DNA from: JAJPXC01 sp964510535
GTDB taxonomy: Bacteria; Bacteroidota; Bacteroidia; Bacteroidales; Muribaculaceae
Reading direction: 5' to 3'
Assembly (NCBI GenBank): GCA_964510535.1
Contig: CAZECG010000010.1
Span: forward strand, 1-64,000
DNA length: 64,000 nucleotides
Shown here: positions 46,768-55,922 of the stretch, one piece after another
Numbering within the stretch: the stretch's first letter is position 1
Layout of the letters: each line of letters opens with the position of its first letter
Notes under the pieces: model-generated
What the model saw: only the letters and a program-made list of their open reading frames with translations
Database searches by the model: none
Told to the model about the DNA's origin: nothing
Made by a program: the position numbers and the translations under genes

Positions 46768-47622
46768 ATGAAGAAACGCACGTTGATACGAGCCTTATTA
46801 TCAGTGGGGTTATTGGCATATCTGGTGGTTGCTATCTCCCGCGCCGACGCCATGCGCGCCGATGCCAGGTGCTCGGGGATGGTGATTGACATCGTCGACT
46901 CGTCATCATGCCGCTTTGTCACCCGCGCCGGCATCGACCAGGAGCTAAACGGTCTCCGCGACAAAGCACCGTCGATGAGGCTCCGCGACATCAACACCGA
47001 CGCTATCGAGCGCAAGCTCGACCTAATCGACGATATCGAAGAAAGCGTGTGCACGCGCCTGAGCGACGGGACAGTGCTGCTGCGTGTCATCCCGATGCGC
47101 CCCGTGGTGAGGGTGTTTAACCCCGACGGCACATCTTACTACGTCAACAAGGCGGGAAAGAAGATGAAAGCGTCGCTGAGATACCGCATGGATGTCCCGG
47201 TAATCGTCAACGAGGGTGACACGTCGTTCAATGCCGTGTCGCTGTTGCCGCTGCTCAACATCATCCAAGGCGATTCGCTATGGAACTCGCTCGTCACTGC
47301 TGTCAAAGTGACCCGCGGGGGAGATGTGATACTTATTCCGTCGATACGCGGCCATGTCATCAATTTGGGCGACACGACCATAGTTAACGACAAACTCGAC
47401 AGGATGCTGACCATGTATCGGAAGGTGCTGCCCGTCAAAGGGTGGAACACCTACGACACCCTCTCGGTCAAATGGCGGGGACAGGTCGTGGCAACCCATC
47501 GCAACAAGCATCTCACCGACGACAGCCTCGCCGGAGAGGAAATCATTGACGAGGAGGGCGATGACGAAGGCACGATGATGGCCGACAGCACCGCCGTCAA
47601 ACACACCAACAAACTATCATAA
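46768..47622 (+). CDS. ftsQ: FtsQ-like division protein
   Basis: A 284-residue bitopic protein with one N-terminal membrane helix (residues ~6-24). The periplasmic part begins with a POTRA-like segment (SCRFVTRAGIDQELNGL) and a beta domain (VLLRVIPMRPVVRVFNPDGTSYYVNKAGKKM). FtsQ recruits FtsL/FtsB and later division proteins. Assignment rests on topology and its fixed position between murC and ftsA. The acidic C-terminal tail (EEIIDEEGDDEG) is unusual but low complexity. Confidence 0.87.
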   Translation: MKKRTLIRALLSVGLLAYLVVAISRADAMRADARCSGMVIDIVDSSSCRFVTRAGIDQELNGLRDKAPSMRLRDINTDAIERKLDLIDDIEESVCTRLSDGTVLLRVIPMRPVVRVFNPDGTSYYVNKAGKKMKASLRYRMDVPVIVNEGDTSFNAVSLLPLLNIIQGDSLWNSLVTAVKVTRGGDVILIPSIRGHVINLGDTTIVNDKLDRMLTMYRKVLPVKGWNTYDTLSVKWRGQVVATHRNKHLTDDSLAGEEIIDEEGDDEGTMMADSTAVKHTNKLS

Positions 47623-47645
47623 GCAACAAATCTAATCTACGATAT

Positions 47646-49067
47646 ATGGAACAAAAATATATAGTGGCTATTGAGATAGGCAGCTCCAAGATAAAAGGGG
47701 CGGTCGGCACATTCGACAGCTCCAACACCCTGACTGTGCTCGCGGTGGAGGAAGAGAAACTCACGGGCGACGAACTTGGCGACAGCGTGCGCTACGGCGT
47801 GATTCAGAACGTCGACAAGGTGACCGGCTCGCTCCAGCGCATCTGCCGCAAACTGGAAAGCTCGCCCAAAGTGTCGCCCCGTACAATCAGCCGTGTCTAC
47901 ACCTCGATTGGAGGCCGTTCACTGATAGCCTCGACTTGCGAGGTGTCGCGCCAATATCCCGACGACATCGAAATAACCGACACATACTTCGAGCAGCTCA
48001 AGCGCGAAGCCCGCGAAAGCAACACTTCCGCCGACAAGGAAGTAATCGACGTGGTGACCCGCGAATGCCTAATCAACAACATGAGCTACAAGACCAGCCC
48101 CGTCGGGTTGCTGGGACGCAACATCAAGGCCACATTCAACCTCATCACCTGCCGCACCCCCGTGAAACGCAACATTAACCGCGTAATCAACGAGCGTCTG
48201 GGGTTTGACATCAACGGCTACATCGTGCGACCGCTCGCCGAAGCCAATTTAGTGCTCACCGACGAGGAAAAACGCCTCGGCTGTATGCTCGTCGATTTCG
48301 GGGCAGAGACTGTCAGCGCGGTCATCTACAAAAACGGCGCACTGGTTTATGCCGCGACCTTGCCTATGGGCTCCCGCAACATCACGCGCGATTTGATGAC
48401 CCTCAACTTCACTGAGGAACGTGCCGAGGAGATAAAGAAAGTGGCAGGCAACGCCGACATCCAAGACCAATCGCAACGCCACAAGAACCCCGACAACCTC
48501 GACTACACTGAAATAAACAACTATGTCGCGGCACGCGCGGGCGAGATTGTCAGCAACATACTCGAACAAATCAACTATGCCGAGCTTAAACCGGCCGACC
48601 TCCCCGGCGGCATAGTGCTTGTGGGCGGAGGTGCGAAGCTGAAGGGTTTCAGCAACCTGCTCACAGCCCAAAGCAACATGAAAGTGCGCATCGGCTCCCC
48701 GTCGGGACTGATACGCATCGCCGATGGCAGCATTCAGCCCAACGATGCCGTCGATGTCATCTCCATTCTGGCCGATGCCGTCAAAGGGAACCCCGCGGAG
48801 TGCATGGAACGCCCCGCACACCCCCGTGCTACCGACCCCGACGGCGAAGAAGATGAGAATGATGAAGGTGAATCGCGCATAGGCGAGGATTTCGACGACG
48901 AAAACGATGACGACGAATCGCGCATAGGCGAAGATTTCGGCGGCAACCAGCCCAGGGGCAAATCTCGTTCGGGCTTCTGGCGGTCAATCAAAGACCGCGC
49001 CATCAAGCTGATGAGCGAACCTGAAGTAGGAGATGACGGTTATACCACTGAGGAGGAGGAGAAATAA
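47646..49067 (+). CDS. ftsA: Cell division protein FtsA
   Basis: A 473-residue actin-like ATPase that tethers FtsZ to the membrane. It shows the phosphate-1 region VAIEIGSSKIKGAVG, the 1C/2B core around VDFGAETVSAVIY and the nucleotide segment GGIVLVGGGAKLKGF. After the core (residue ~385) comes an acidic linker containing two copies of ESRIGEDF, encoded by a 45-base-period duplication (48870-48894 and 48915-48939). The chain ends with a likely amphipathic membrane-targeting helix, GFWRSIKDRAIKLM, and an acidic tail. Confidence 0.95.
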   Translation: MEQKYIVAIEIGSSKIKGAVGTFDSSNTLTVLAVEEEKLTGDELGDSVRYGVIQNVDKVTGSLQRICRKLESSPKVSPRTISRVYTSIGGRSLIASTCEVSRQYPDDIEITDTYFEQLKREARESNTSADKEVIDVVTRECLINNMSYKTSPVGLLGRNIKATFNLITCRTPVKRNINRVINERLGFDINGYIVRPLAEANLVLTDEEKRLGCMLVDFGAETVSAVIYKNGALVYAATLPMGSRNITRDLMTLNFTEERAEEIKKVAGNADIQDQSQRHKNPDNLDYTEINNYVAARAGEIVSNILEQINYAELKPADLPGGIVLVGGGAKLKGFSNLLTAQSNMKVRIGSPSGLIRIADGSIQPNDAVDVISILADAVKGNPAECMERPAHPRATDPDGEEDENDEGESRIGEDFDDENDDDESRIGEDFGGNQPRGKSRSGFWRSIKDRAIKLMSEPEVGDDGYTTEEEEK

Positions 49068-49126
49068 ACCGATTCTCATTGACTAAACCGTTTCAACCAC
49101 ACGACCGAATAAACCAATAGAAGATT

Positions 49127-50485
49127 ATGACTGACGAAATCAAAGATATACTCGACAATCCTGAATTTCTCGCCGATGACCAGACCGGAACCGATATCAA
49201 GGTAATCGGCGTTGGGGGCGGTGGCAACAACGCCGTCAACCATATGTACAAACAAGGCATCAAAGGGGTGTCGTTTGTGGTGTGCAACACCGACCGGCAA
49301 GCGTTGCTCAACTCCCCCGTGCCCAACAAAGTGTTGCTCGGTGACACAGGACTCGGAGCGGGCAACAAGCCCGAGGTGGCGCAAGCCGCCGCCGAGAGCA
49401 GTCTCGACCGCATCGTACAGCTTTTTGAGGATGATACCAAAATGGTGTTTGTCACCGCCGGCATGGGAGGCGGCACCGGCACCGGCGCGGCACCCGTGGT
49501 TGCCCGCGTGGCAAAGGAGCGCGGACTCCTCACAATCGGCATTGTGACAATCCCGTTCCTCTTTGAGGGTGAAAAGAAAATCCTCAAGGCCCTCAACGGA
49601 GCCGACGAGATGAGCAAAAACGTCGACGCGCTGCTCATCATCAACAACGAACGTCTGACAGAAATCTATCCCGACCTCGACTTCCTCAACGGGTTTGCCA
49701 AAGCCGACGACACGCTGTCGACAGCTGCGCGCAGCATATCGGAACTGATTACCTGCAACGGCCATATCAACGTCGATTTCAACGATGTCGACACCACCCT
49801 GCGCAACGGAGGCACTGCAATCATATCAAGCGGATTCGGCGAAGGGGAGCACCGCGTGACCAAAGCCATCGAAGACGCGCTCAACTCCCCGCTACTCAAA
49901 AACCGCGACATCCTCGGGTCGAAAAAACTGCTGTTCAACCTCTACTTCTCCCGCGAAGCCGAGGACAGGTTCGCTATGGACGAGGTGCAGGAACTCACCA
50001 ACTTCATGAGCCAGCTCGACTCGGGAGTAGATGTGATATGGGGAGTGGCGTTCGACGAATCACTTGGCAACAGCGTGAAAATCACCATTCTCGCTGCCGG
50101 ATTTGACGTGTCGGTAAGGGAGAAACCGGGCAACAATGTGGTTTTCGCCCCGAAAGCCGCGGAGAAAGACCCGGCGAAACGCCTTGGCGACGAATACGGC
50201 ACCGAGAAGGTCGACAGCATACGACGCAACAAGGAGGTGAACCGATACATCATACTCTCGCCCAATCAGTTTGACGATGACACCGCCGTGGAGGCATTAG
50301 AACAGATGCCGGCTTACAACCGCGACCGCAAGGTGGTGGACGAGCTGAAAGCGGCGCGAAACGAAACAGCGGCGCAGACATTGACCGCAACTGCCGAGCA
50401 ACCGGCGAACGCAGAGCAAGGACTCACCGCACCACAACCCGCAGCCGCAACTAACAACAAATCAATCGACTTCCTGTCAGACTGA
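49127..50485 (+). CDS. ftsZ: Cell division protein FtsZ
   Basis: The 452-residue tubulin-like GTPase that forms the Z ring. The GTP signature is GGGTGTGAAPVV; the N-terminal VIGVGGGGNNAVNHM and the T7-loop region VDFNDVDTTLRNGG are conserved. A long variable linker (about residues 385-440, rich in Ala, Gln and Thr) precedes a short C-terminal peptide, KSIDFLSD. It is 59 bases from ftsA, so it may have extra regulation, but I see no clear promoter there. Confidence 0.97.
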   Translation: MTDEIKDILDNPEFLADDQTGTDIKVIGVGGGGNNAVNHMYKQGIKGVSFVVCNTDRQALLNSPVPNKVLLGDTGLGAGNKPEVAQAAAESSLDRIVQLFEDDTKMVFVTAGMGGGTGTGAAPVVARVAKERGLLTIGIVTIPFLFEGEKKILKALNGADEMSKNVDALLIINNERLTEIYPDLDFLNGFAKADDTLSTAARSISELITCNGHINVDFNDVDTTLRNGGTAIISSGFGEGEHRVTKAIEDALNSPLLKNRDILGSKKLLFNLYFSREAEDRFAMDEVQELTNFMSQLDSGVDVIWGVAFDESLGNSVKITILAAGFDVSVREKPGNNVVFAPKAAEKDPAKRLGDEYGTEKVDSIRRNKEVNRYIILSPNQFDDDTAVEALEQMPAYNRDRKVVDELKAARNETAAQTLTATAEQPANAEQGLTAPQPAAATNNKSIDFLSD

Positions 50486-50522
50486 ACCGGCCACAAAAGC
50501 TAACCGATAACCAGCGACAACT

Positions 50523-52133
50523 ATGGAGATAACCCTACCCCCAAAACTTGACGGTAGCCGCGACATAATCGACGGCGGTACCCGTCAGATAACCATCATA
50601 GGAGCCAACGGTGCCGGCAAAAGCCGTTTCACCGAGGCACTTGTGAAAGGGATGGAAGGGCGCGCGTTTCGCGTGTCGGCTCTCCACGCGCTCTATGGCA
50701 AAGACGCTCCGGGCGCGCCGCTGCCGGGGTCAATCGATTCGCTCTACGCCGAAGCCGTGGAGCGAGCCACAATAGTCCGCAACGACGCATCAAGCCAATT
50801 TGACCGTCTGATTGGAGTGTTGCTATGCGAAGAGTTCGTCAACCTGTTGTCCTACAAAATAATGTCGGCCACCGACAGCACCGCTGCCCTTCAACCGACC
50901 CGCCTCGACACACTTATCGAACTGTGGCAGGAAATTTTTCCCGACAACCGCATTTTGCTCGAAGGCGGACGTATGCTATTCTGCCGCAATTCCGATACAC
51001 AAGCTTACTCATCGCTTCGCCTGTCAGACGGCGAACGCGCTGTGCTGTACTACATCGGAGCCGCTTTGCTGGCAATGGAAAATGCCGTGATTTTCGTCGA
51101 CACGCCGGGACTGTTCCTGCACCCGTCGGTCAGCAAGGCATTATGGGACCGTCTTGAGGGGCTGCGTCCCGACTGCACATTCATCTACACTACCCACGAC
51201 CTCGAATTTGCGGGAAGCCGCACTGACAATCTCGTGATTTGGGTCAGAGATTACGACGCGTCGGCCGTCAGATGGGACTACGACGTGCTGCCGCCAAACA
51301 CGGGACTCCCCGATGAAATCTATCTCGCCATTATCGGTGGACGCAAGCCGGTGTTGTTCATCGAGGGTGACGATACCCACTCGATTGATTCCAAACTTTA
51401 CCCGCTCGTCTTCAAGGGATACACCGTGAAAGCTCTCGGAAGCTGCAACAAAGTGATAGAGACGACGCGCACGTTCAACGACTTGAAAAGTTTCCACCAC
51501 CTCGACAGTCATGGCATAGTCGACCGTGACCGCCGCGACGAGAGAGAGGTGGCATATCTGCGGCGCAAGAACATCCTCGTCCCCGAAGTGGCCGAGATTG
51601 AAAATCTGTTGATGCTTGAGGATGTGGTGAAAGCGGTCGCCAACCACCACAAGCGCAATGAGAAGATGGTGTTTGACAAGGTCAAGAAAGCCATCATAGC
51701 CATGTTCAAGGCCGACATCAGACAGCAGGCATTGCTGCACACCCGCCACAAAGTCAAACAGACGGTAGAATACCGCATAGACGGCCGTTTCCGAAACATC
51801 AACCTGCTCGAAGAACATATCACCGGCTTAGTGAATGAGATCAACCCGCGGGGCATATACGAGGAGTTGTGCCGGGAGTTTCACAGCTACGCCGATAACA
51901 ACGACTACCGGGCCATACTGAAAGTCTACAACCAAAAGACAATGATTCAGGGCAGCAACGTGACCTCGCTTTGCGGAATCAAAGGGAGCCGCGACGAGTA
52001 TGTCAAATCCATTATTTCAATTCTGAAGTCGGGCGGCGCGAACGCCGACCGCATACGCCGCGCGATTACCCGCGTTTTCGGGATAGACAGCATCGCCGAC
52101 GCTGCCGCCGACGCAACACCAAAACAGCAATGA
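50523..52133 (+). CDS. ABC ATPase-TOPRIM (DUF4435-like) fusion protein
   Basis: A 536-residue protein of two parts. Residues ~1-265 are an ABC-type ATPase: Walker A GANGAGKS (G27-S34), signature LSDGERAVLYY (S168-R172), Walker B VDTPGLFLHP (D193) and switch TTHDLEF. The residue after the Walker B aspartate is Thr194 where a glutamate is expected. Residues ~275-500 look like a DUF4435/TOPRIM nuclease-type domain with acidic positions E281 (FIEGDD), D334/D336 (IVDRDRR) and E358/E360 (EIENLL). OLD nucleases and PARIS defence proteins (AriA plus AriB) combine the same parts. It sits 37 bases after ftsZ and overlaps menA by four bases, an odd home for a defence gene. The function is unproven. Confidence 0.75.
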   Translation: MEITLPPKLDGSRDIIDGGTRQITIIGANGAGKSRFTEALVKGMEGRAFRVSALHALYGKDAPGAPLPGSIDSLYAEAVERATIVRNDASSQFDRLIGVLLCEEFVNLLSYKIMSATDSTAALQPTRLDTLIELWQEIFPDNRILLEGGRMLFCRNSDTQAYSSLRLSDGERAVLYYIGAALLAMENAVIFVDTPGLFLHPSVSKALWDRLEGLRPDCTFIYTTHDLEFAGSRTDNLVIWVRDYDASAVRWDYDVLPPNTGLPDEIYLAIIGGRKPVLFIEGDDTHSIDSKLYPLVFKGYTVKALGSCNKVIETTRTFNDLKSFHHLDSHGIVDRDRRDEREVAYLRRKNILVPEVAEIENLLMLEDVVKAVANHHKRNEKMVFDKVKKAIIAMFKADIRQQALLHTRHKVKQTVEYRIDGRFRNINLLEEHITGLVNEINPRGIYEELCREFHSYADNNDYRAILKVYNQKTMIQGSNVTSLCGIKGSRDEYVKSIISILKSGGANADRIRRAITRVFGIDSIADAAADATPKQQ

Positions 52134-53008
52134 GCAAAACAGGAATTTGGATAGAGGCGATGAGACTGCGCACACTGCCGGTATCGGTCGCCGGAGTGGT
52201 CATGGGAACAGCCCTGACGATGATGTACGGTGAATGTAAGACCCTACCCGCCACACTATGCCTCATCTTCGCCATTTTGGCGCAGATAGCGTCAAACTTC
52301 GCCAACGAATACTATGACTACAAGGCCGGACTTGACGCACCTGGCCGCGAAGGTCCGCGACGAGGGGTCACCGAGGGCGACATCAGCCCCAAAGCGATGA
52401 AAACGGCCACATTCATCACCCTCGGGCTCGCCTGCGTCACCGGCTGCTGCTTAGTGCCACCGGGAGAGTGGTGGCTTTATCTGGCAGGAGTGTTTATCGC
52501 ACTCGGGGCACTAGCCTACAGCACCGGTCCCTACCCGCTGTCGCGCCATGGGCTGGGGGAAGTCGCCGTCTTTCTGTTTTTCGGCATAATCCCGGTCAAC
52601 CTCACCTTTTATGTGCAGACACTGCACTGGGACCTCACCGCACTGTTCGCTTCATTTTCCGTGGGGCTGATGGGCGCGAATGTGATAATCGTCAACAATT
52701 ACCGCGACTGCGAAGCCGACCGCTCAGTCGGCAAGCGCACCCTCGCCGTCATACTCGGGCGCCGAACGTTGGCCGCGCTCTACCTGTTCAACGGATTCAT
52801 TGCCGTGGCATTGATGCTCCCGCTGTGGTTGCTGCTCCCGCCGGTTAGCCGGATTGTCCCGGTGCTGTACTTGGTGGCGCACACCGCAATCTGGTGGCGT
52901 ATGAGCCTCCTCGAAGGCCGCCGTCTCAACCCGCTGCTGGGGATGACGGCAATCGTCATGGCACTTTACGCCATAGGGACGCTAATCACCGCGATATCAA
53001 TAATCTGA
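52130..53008 (+). CDS. menA: 1,4-dihydroxy-2-naphthoate polyprenyltransferase MenA
   Basis: A 292-residue UbiA-family membrane prenyltransferase that makes demethylmenaquinone. About eight to nine membrane helices. The first Asp-rich motif region is NFANEYYDYKAGLD and the second is NNYRDCEADRSVGKRTLA, with N-terminal MRLRTLPVSVAGVVMG typical of MenA. I chose the ATG at 52130, which overlaps the previous stop codon (ATGA); the open frame from 51971 lies inside the upstream gene. No other men gene is nearby. Confidence 0.93.
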   Translation: MSKTGIWIEAMRLRTLPVSVAGVVMGTALTMMYGECKTLPATLCLIFAILAQIASNFANEYYDYKAGLDAPGREGPRRGVTEGDISPKAMKTATFITLGLACVTGCCLVPPGEWWLYLAGVFIALGALAYSTGPYPLSRHGLGEVAVFLFFGIIPVNLTFYVQTLHWDLTALFASFSVGLMGANVIIVNNYRDCEADRSVGKRTLAVILGRRTLAALYLFNGFIAVALMLPLWLLLPPVSRIVPVLYLVAHTAIWWRMSLLEGRRLNPLLGMTAIVMALYAIGTLITAISII

Positions 53009-53018
53009 ACGCTACATT

Positions 53019-54452
53019 ATGCCGAGACCTCTGATTGAACTTAAAAGCGACCGCCTCTATTACAAGGGTATGTCGCTCGACAACCCCTACCACACCGCGA
53101 TACCCGAAGGCCTCACAGTAATCGGGGGGCCTAACGGTTCGGGAAAGACCACCCTTGCCAACATAATCGCGTCAGGGTGGAACTTCCGCACCAATCTCAT
53201 AACGTCGCCGCAAGGCAAACTTTCGGTCAGACTGCTGCAATTCACCGACATACACTCGTTGACCGGCGTTGGCACCGGATACTACCAACAGCGTTTCGAG
53301 TCATCAATGAACGACGACATCCCCACTGTGGCCGAGGCACTCGGCGACGCAGTCAACACTCAGTCGTGGCGGCGGCTCACCGACCGACTAAGGTTGAACG
53401 ACATCGGCAACAAACGCATCAACTACCTGTCGAGCGGCGAGCTGCGAAAACTGCTTATCATAAACGCATTGACCCAGTCGCCCGACCTGCTGATTCTCGA
53501 CAACCCCTACATAGGCCTCGACGAAGCGTCGAGAGCAATACTCGACGAAGCCATTAAAGAGCTTATAACCCAGGGGGTCAACATAATATTGCTATTGTGT
53601 AACCCCGGCGACCTGCCGACCGCCACCGACACACTGATAACAATCGAGCAAGGCCGAATCAACCCTCCCGTCATCAACGACGGCAACGCCGAGACGCTGC
53701 GCCACCGTATGGCCATACTGATGGACTACGCCATCGACGCCGAGGCCATTCCTCCCGCCCCCGTCTTGACCGACCGGCCGGCCGAAGTGGTGCTCAAGCT
53801 CGAACGCTGCGAAGTGAAGTATGGCCAACGCGTCATACTCAAAGATGTTGACTGGGAAATAAGGAAAGGGGAGCGTTGGGCATTGGCCGGGCCCAACGGC
53901 TCAGGGAAATCGACATTGCTAAGTCTCGTGCACGCCGACAACCCGCAGGGCTACTCCAACACCATCACCCTTTTTGACCGCCCTCGCGGAAGCGGCGAGA
54001 CAATATGGGACATCAAGCGGCGCATCGGCTACATATCACCTGAGATGCATCTTTATTTCAACGGTGGCGGCAATGTGGAAACCATCGTGGCCCAGGGGCT
54101 TAACGACACAGTGGGGCTATATGTGAAAACGCTGCCCCACCAGCTCAAGCTCGCCCGTCAATGGCTCAAACTGTTTCACCTCGAACCCCTCGCCGACAGG
54201 CGTTTCAACACGCTGTCGAGCGGCGAACAACGGATGGTGCTGATAGCGCGCACGCTAATAAAACAGCCGGAGCTTCTGATACTTGACGAGCCGCTCCACG
54301 GACTCGACTCGGCTCGCAAACGAGCCGTCAGAGCCGTCATCAACCACATCGCGTCGCGTCCCGAGCGGGTAATGTCGCTAATCTATGTGACCCACTACCG
54401 CCCCGAGGTGCCGGAGTGCGTGACCCACACTAAAACGCTTTCACGGCTTTGA
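53019..54452 (+). CDS. Tandem ABC ATPase (ModF-like), asymmetric
   Basis: A 477-residue soluble protein of two ABC ATPase domains and no membrane segment. Domain 1 has Walker A GGPNGSGKTT (K43) and signature LSSGELRK, but its Walker B reads LILDNP (D161, N162 in place of Glu), and its switch position is Cys-Asn (N195) instead of His. Domain 2 is canonical: Walker A GPNGSGKS (K297), LSSGEQRM, LILDEP (D423, E424) and THY (H459). ModF (PhrA) proteins share the two-domain, no-permease form. Only one composite site is likely to hydrolyse ATP. It lies ten bases after menA and its 3' end overlaps the convergent SemiSWEET gene by 12 bases. Its role is unknown. Confidence 0.85.
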   Translation: MPRPLIELKSDRLYYKGMSLDNPYHTAIPEGLTVIGGPNGSGKTTLANIIASGWNFRTNLITSPQGKLSVRLLQFTDIHSLTGVGTGYYQQRFESSMNDDIPTVAEALGDAVNTQSWRRLTDRLRLNDIGNKRINYLSSGELRKLLIINALTQSPDLLILDNPYIGLDEASRAILDEAIKELITQGVNIILLLCNPGDLPTATDTLITIEQGRINPPVINDGNAETLRHRMAILMDYAIDAEAIPPAPVLTDRPAEVVLKLERCEVKYGQRVILKDVDWEIRKGERWALAGPNGSGKSTLLSLVHADNPQGYSNTITLFDRPRGSGETIWDIKRRIGYISPEMHLYFNGGGNVETIVAQGLNDTVGLYVKTLPHQLKLARQWLKLFHLEPLADRRFNTLSSGEQRMVLIARTLIKQPELLILDEPLHGLDSARKRAVRAVINHIASRPERVMSLIYVTHYRPEVPECVTHTKTLSRL

Positions 54453-54734
54453 GCCGCAGCGGCGATGCTTGCCGCCATGGTCGTTGCGCACCTTGATGTA
54501 AAAGACGATGAAACTCAACACCGCCGACAGAGCGTTGCAAATCCACAGCGGGGGATTGTCGAGAAGCAACCCCTGAATGCAGAACCCCACGCTGCCGAGC
54601 GTTAGCATTGTGAACCCGGGGAGTGAAATGCCGTCGGTGTCGCGCGTTCTGATGGTGCGAATCGCTTGAGGCAGATAGCCAAATACCAAGCATATAGAAG
54701 CTGTGTAGCCAATGATTGAGGCGGTCAAATCCAT
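54441..54734 (-). CDS. SemiSWEET-type small sugar transporter
   Basis: A 97-residue protein with three membrane helices and a PQ-loop motif, GYLPQAIRTIRTRDTDGIS. Bacterial SemiSWEETs form dimers that move sugars passively across the inner membrane. The helices are at about residues 5-23, 39-57 and 63-83. The C-terminus is hydrophilic and basic. A minus-strand -7 box TACTTTTG (54789-54782) lies upstream, but with no -33 box at the right distance. The last 12 bases overlap the tandem ABC gene. Confidence 0.87.
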   Translation of the reverse strand: MDLTASIIGYTASICLVFGYLPQAIRTIRTRDTDGISLPGFTMLTLGSVGFCIQGLLLDNPPLWICNALSAVLSFIVFYIKVRNDHGGKHRRCGSKP

Positions 54735-54955
54735 AATTGCGCTATCGTTAACGGTTGAGAATTTTAGCTTTATGATAAATGCAAAAGTAACAATTTTTGT
54801 TCAAACAACGCCCACGCTATTTCATCAACCCGCGTTAATCATGGGAGGAGAGGGGAATCGCGCTCCATTCCCACCGAATGATATGCAAAAAAAATGTCAG
54901 TACACCTGCGGGAATGGGTTACCATTTTTGAGGGGTATTGGTTAAATTCGCGGTC

Positions 54956-55798
54956 ATGAATAGCATTGAACTGAGCGAAAGCGAAATCCGCGAGATGCTC
55001 GACCGCGAGGGGGAGCGCATCAATTCTCCCCAATTCATCGAAGCTGACCCGGTGCAGTTTCCACGGCAATATGACGCGCAACAAGACATAGAGCTGGCGG
55101 CATTGCTGTCGGCCACAATCGCATGGGGCAACCGCAAGATGATATGCGCCAACTGCGCCAAAATGCTCGGGCTGATGGAGGGGCGACCCTATCATTTCGT
55201 TATGGATGGGGCTTATGAGGAACTACCCAACGGGAACATCCACCGGACGTTTTTCGTCGATAATCTGCGCCATTATCTGCGCGCCTTCCGTTTGATATTC
55301 GCCCGTTACGGGTCATTAGAGGGGCTGGCACGCCATCTCCACATAGCCCAAAGCGAGTCGCCGGCGTGGAAACTTGTCGAGGGGATGAATGCAATTATCC
55401 GCGAGGCCAACGACGGACAGGCCGACAGCCGCTGTCTGCCGCAAAATCTGGGGACGACAGCCCTAAAACGGGTCAATATGGCATTGCGATGGCTTGTCAG
55501 GGACGACGGCATCGTTGATATGGGAATATGGGACGTCGTCAAGCCAAGCCAACTGTTCATACCGCTCGACGTTCACGTGGGCAACACCTCGCGCGACTTG
55601 GGGATGCTCACACGCCGGCAAGACGACCGCCGCGCCGTCGAGGAGCTGACCGCTACACTGCGGCGCTTCCGGCCCGCCGACCCGACTTTCTATGATTACG
55701 CCCTGTTCGGATTAGGAATCGAGGGCAAAAAAGCTGAGGCCGCCTCAAAGGTGGCTGCATCGCGACAAGGGCATCACCATAAAGGAGAGAAAGCATAA
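54956..55798 (+). CDS. TIGR02757 family protein
   Basis: A 280-residue protein of the TIGR02757/DUF2400 family, widespread in Bacteroidetes and of unknown role. Landmarks are DPVQFPRQYDAQQDIELAALLSATIAWGNRKMI near the N-terminus, then RRLFMALRW-like and PLDVHVGNTSRDLGML segments (seen here as VNMALRWLVRDDGIVDMGIW and IPLDVHVGN). I chose ATG 54956 over the GTG at 54938 because it follows a TAAATTCG box (54943-54950) and gives the usual start. The helical fold suggests a nucleic-acid or helix-hairpin-helix relation, but no function is established. Confidence 0.85.
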   Translation: MNSIELSESEIREMLDREGERINSPQFIEADPVQFPRQYDAQQDIELAALLSATIAWGNRKMICANCAKMLGLMEGRPYHFVMDGAYEELPNGNIHRTFFVDNLRHYLRAFRLIFARYGSLEGLARHLHIAQSESPAWKLVEGMNAIIREANDGQADSRCLPQNLGTTALKRVNMALRWLVRDDGIVDMGIWDVVKPSQLFIPLDVHVGNTSRDLGMLTRRQDDRRAVEELTATLRRFRPADPTFYDYALFGLGIEGKKAEAASKVAASRQGHHHKGEKA

Positions 55799-55861
55799 TA
55801 TCCACAAGCCCACTAATTGAGTGCCACGCAAGTGATTGAACGGTAGCGGGCGAACTAAAGA

Positions 55862-55886
55862 CGGGGCGCGCCGCTGGCGCGCCCCG
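55862..55886. terminator. GC-rich bidirectional terminator hairpin
   Basis: A perfect 11-base-pair stem, CGGGGCGCGCC (55862-55872) with GGCGCGCCCCG (55876-55886), and a three-base loop. It lies between the converging TIGR02757 and lpxA genes. The trailing T run is weak on the plus strand. Confidence 0.75.
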
Positions 55887-55922
55887 TCTGATATGGGAGT
55901 TTTGCAATTGCTTCGCGAATTA

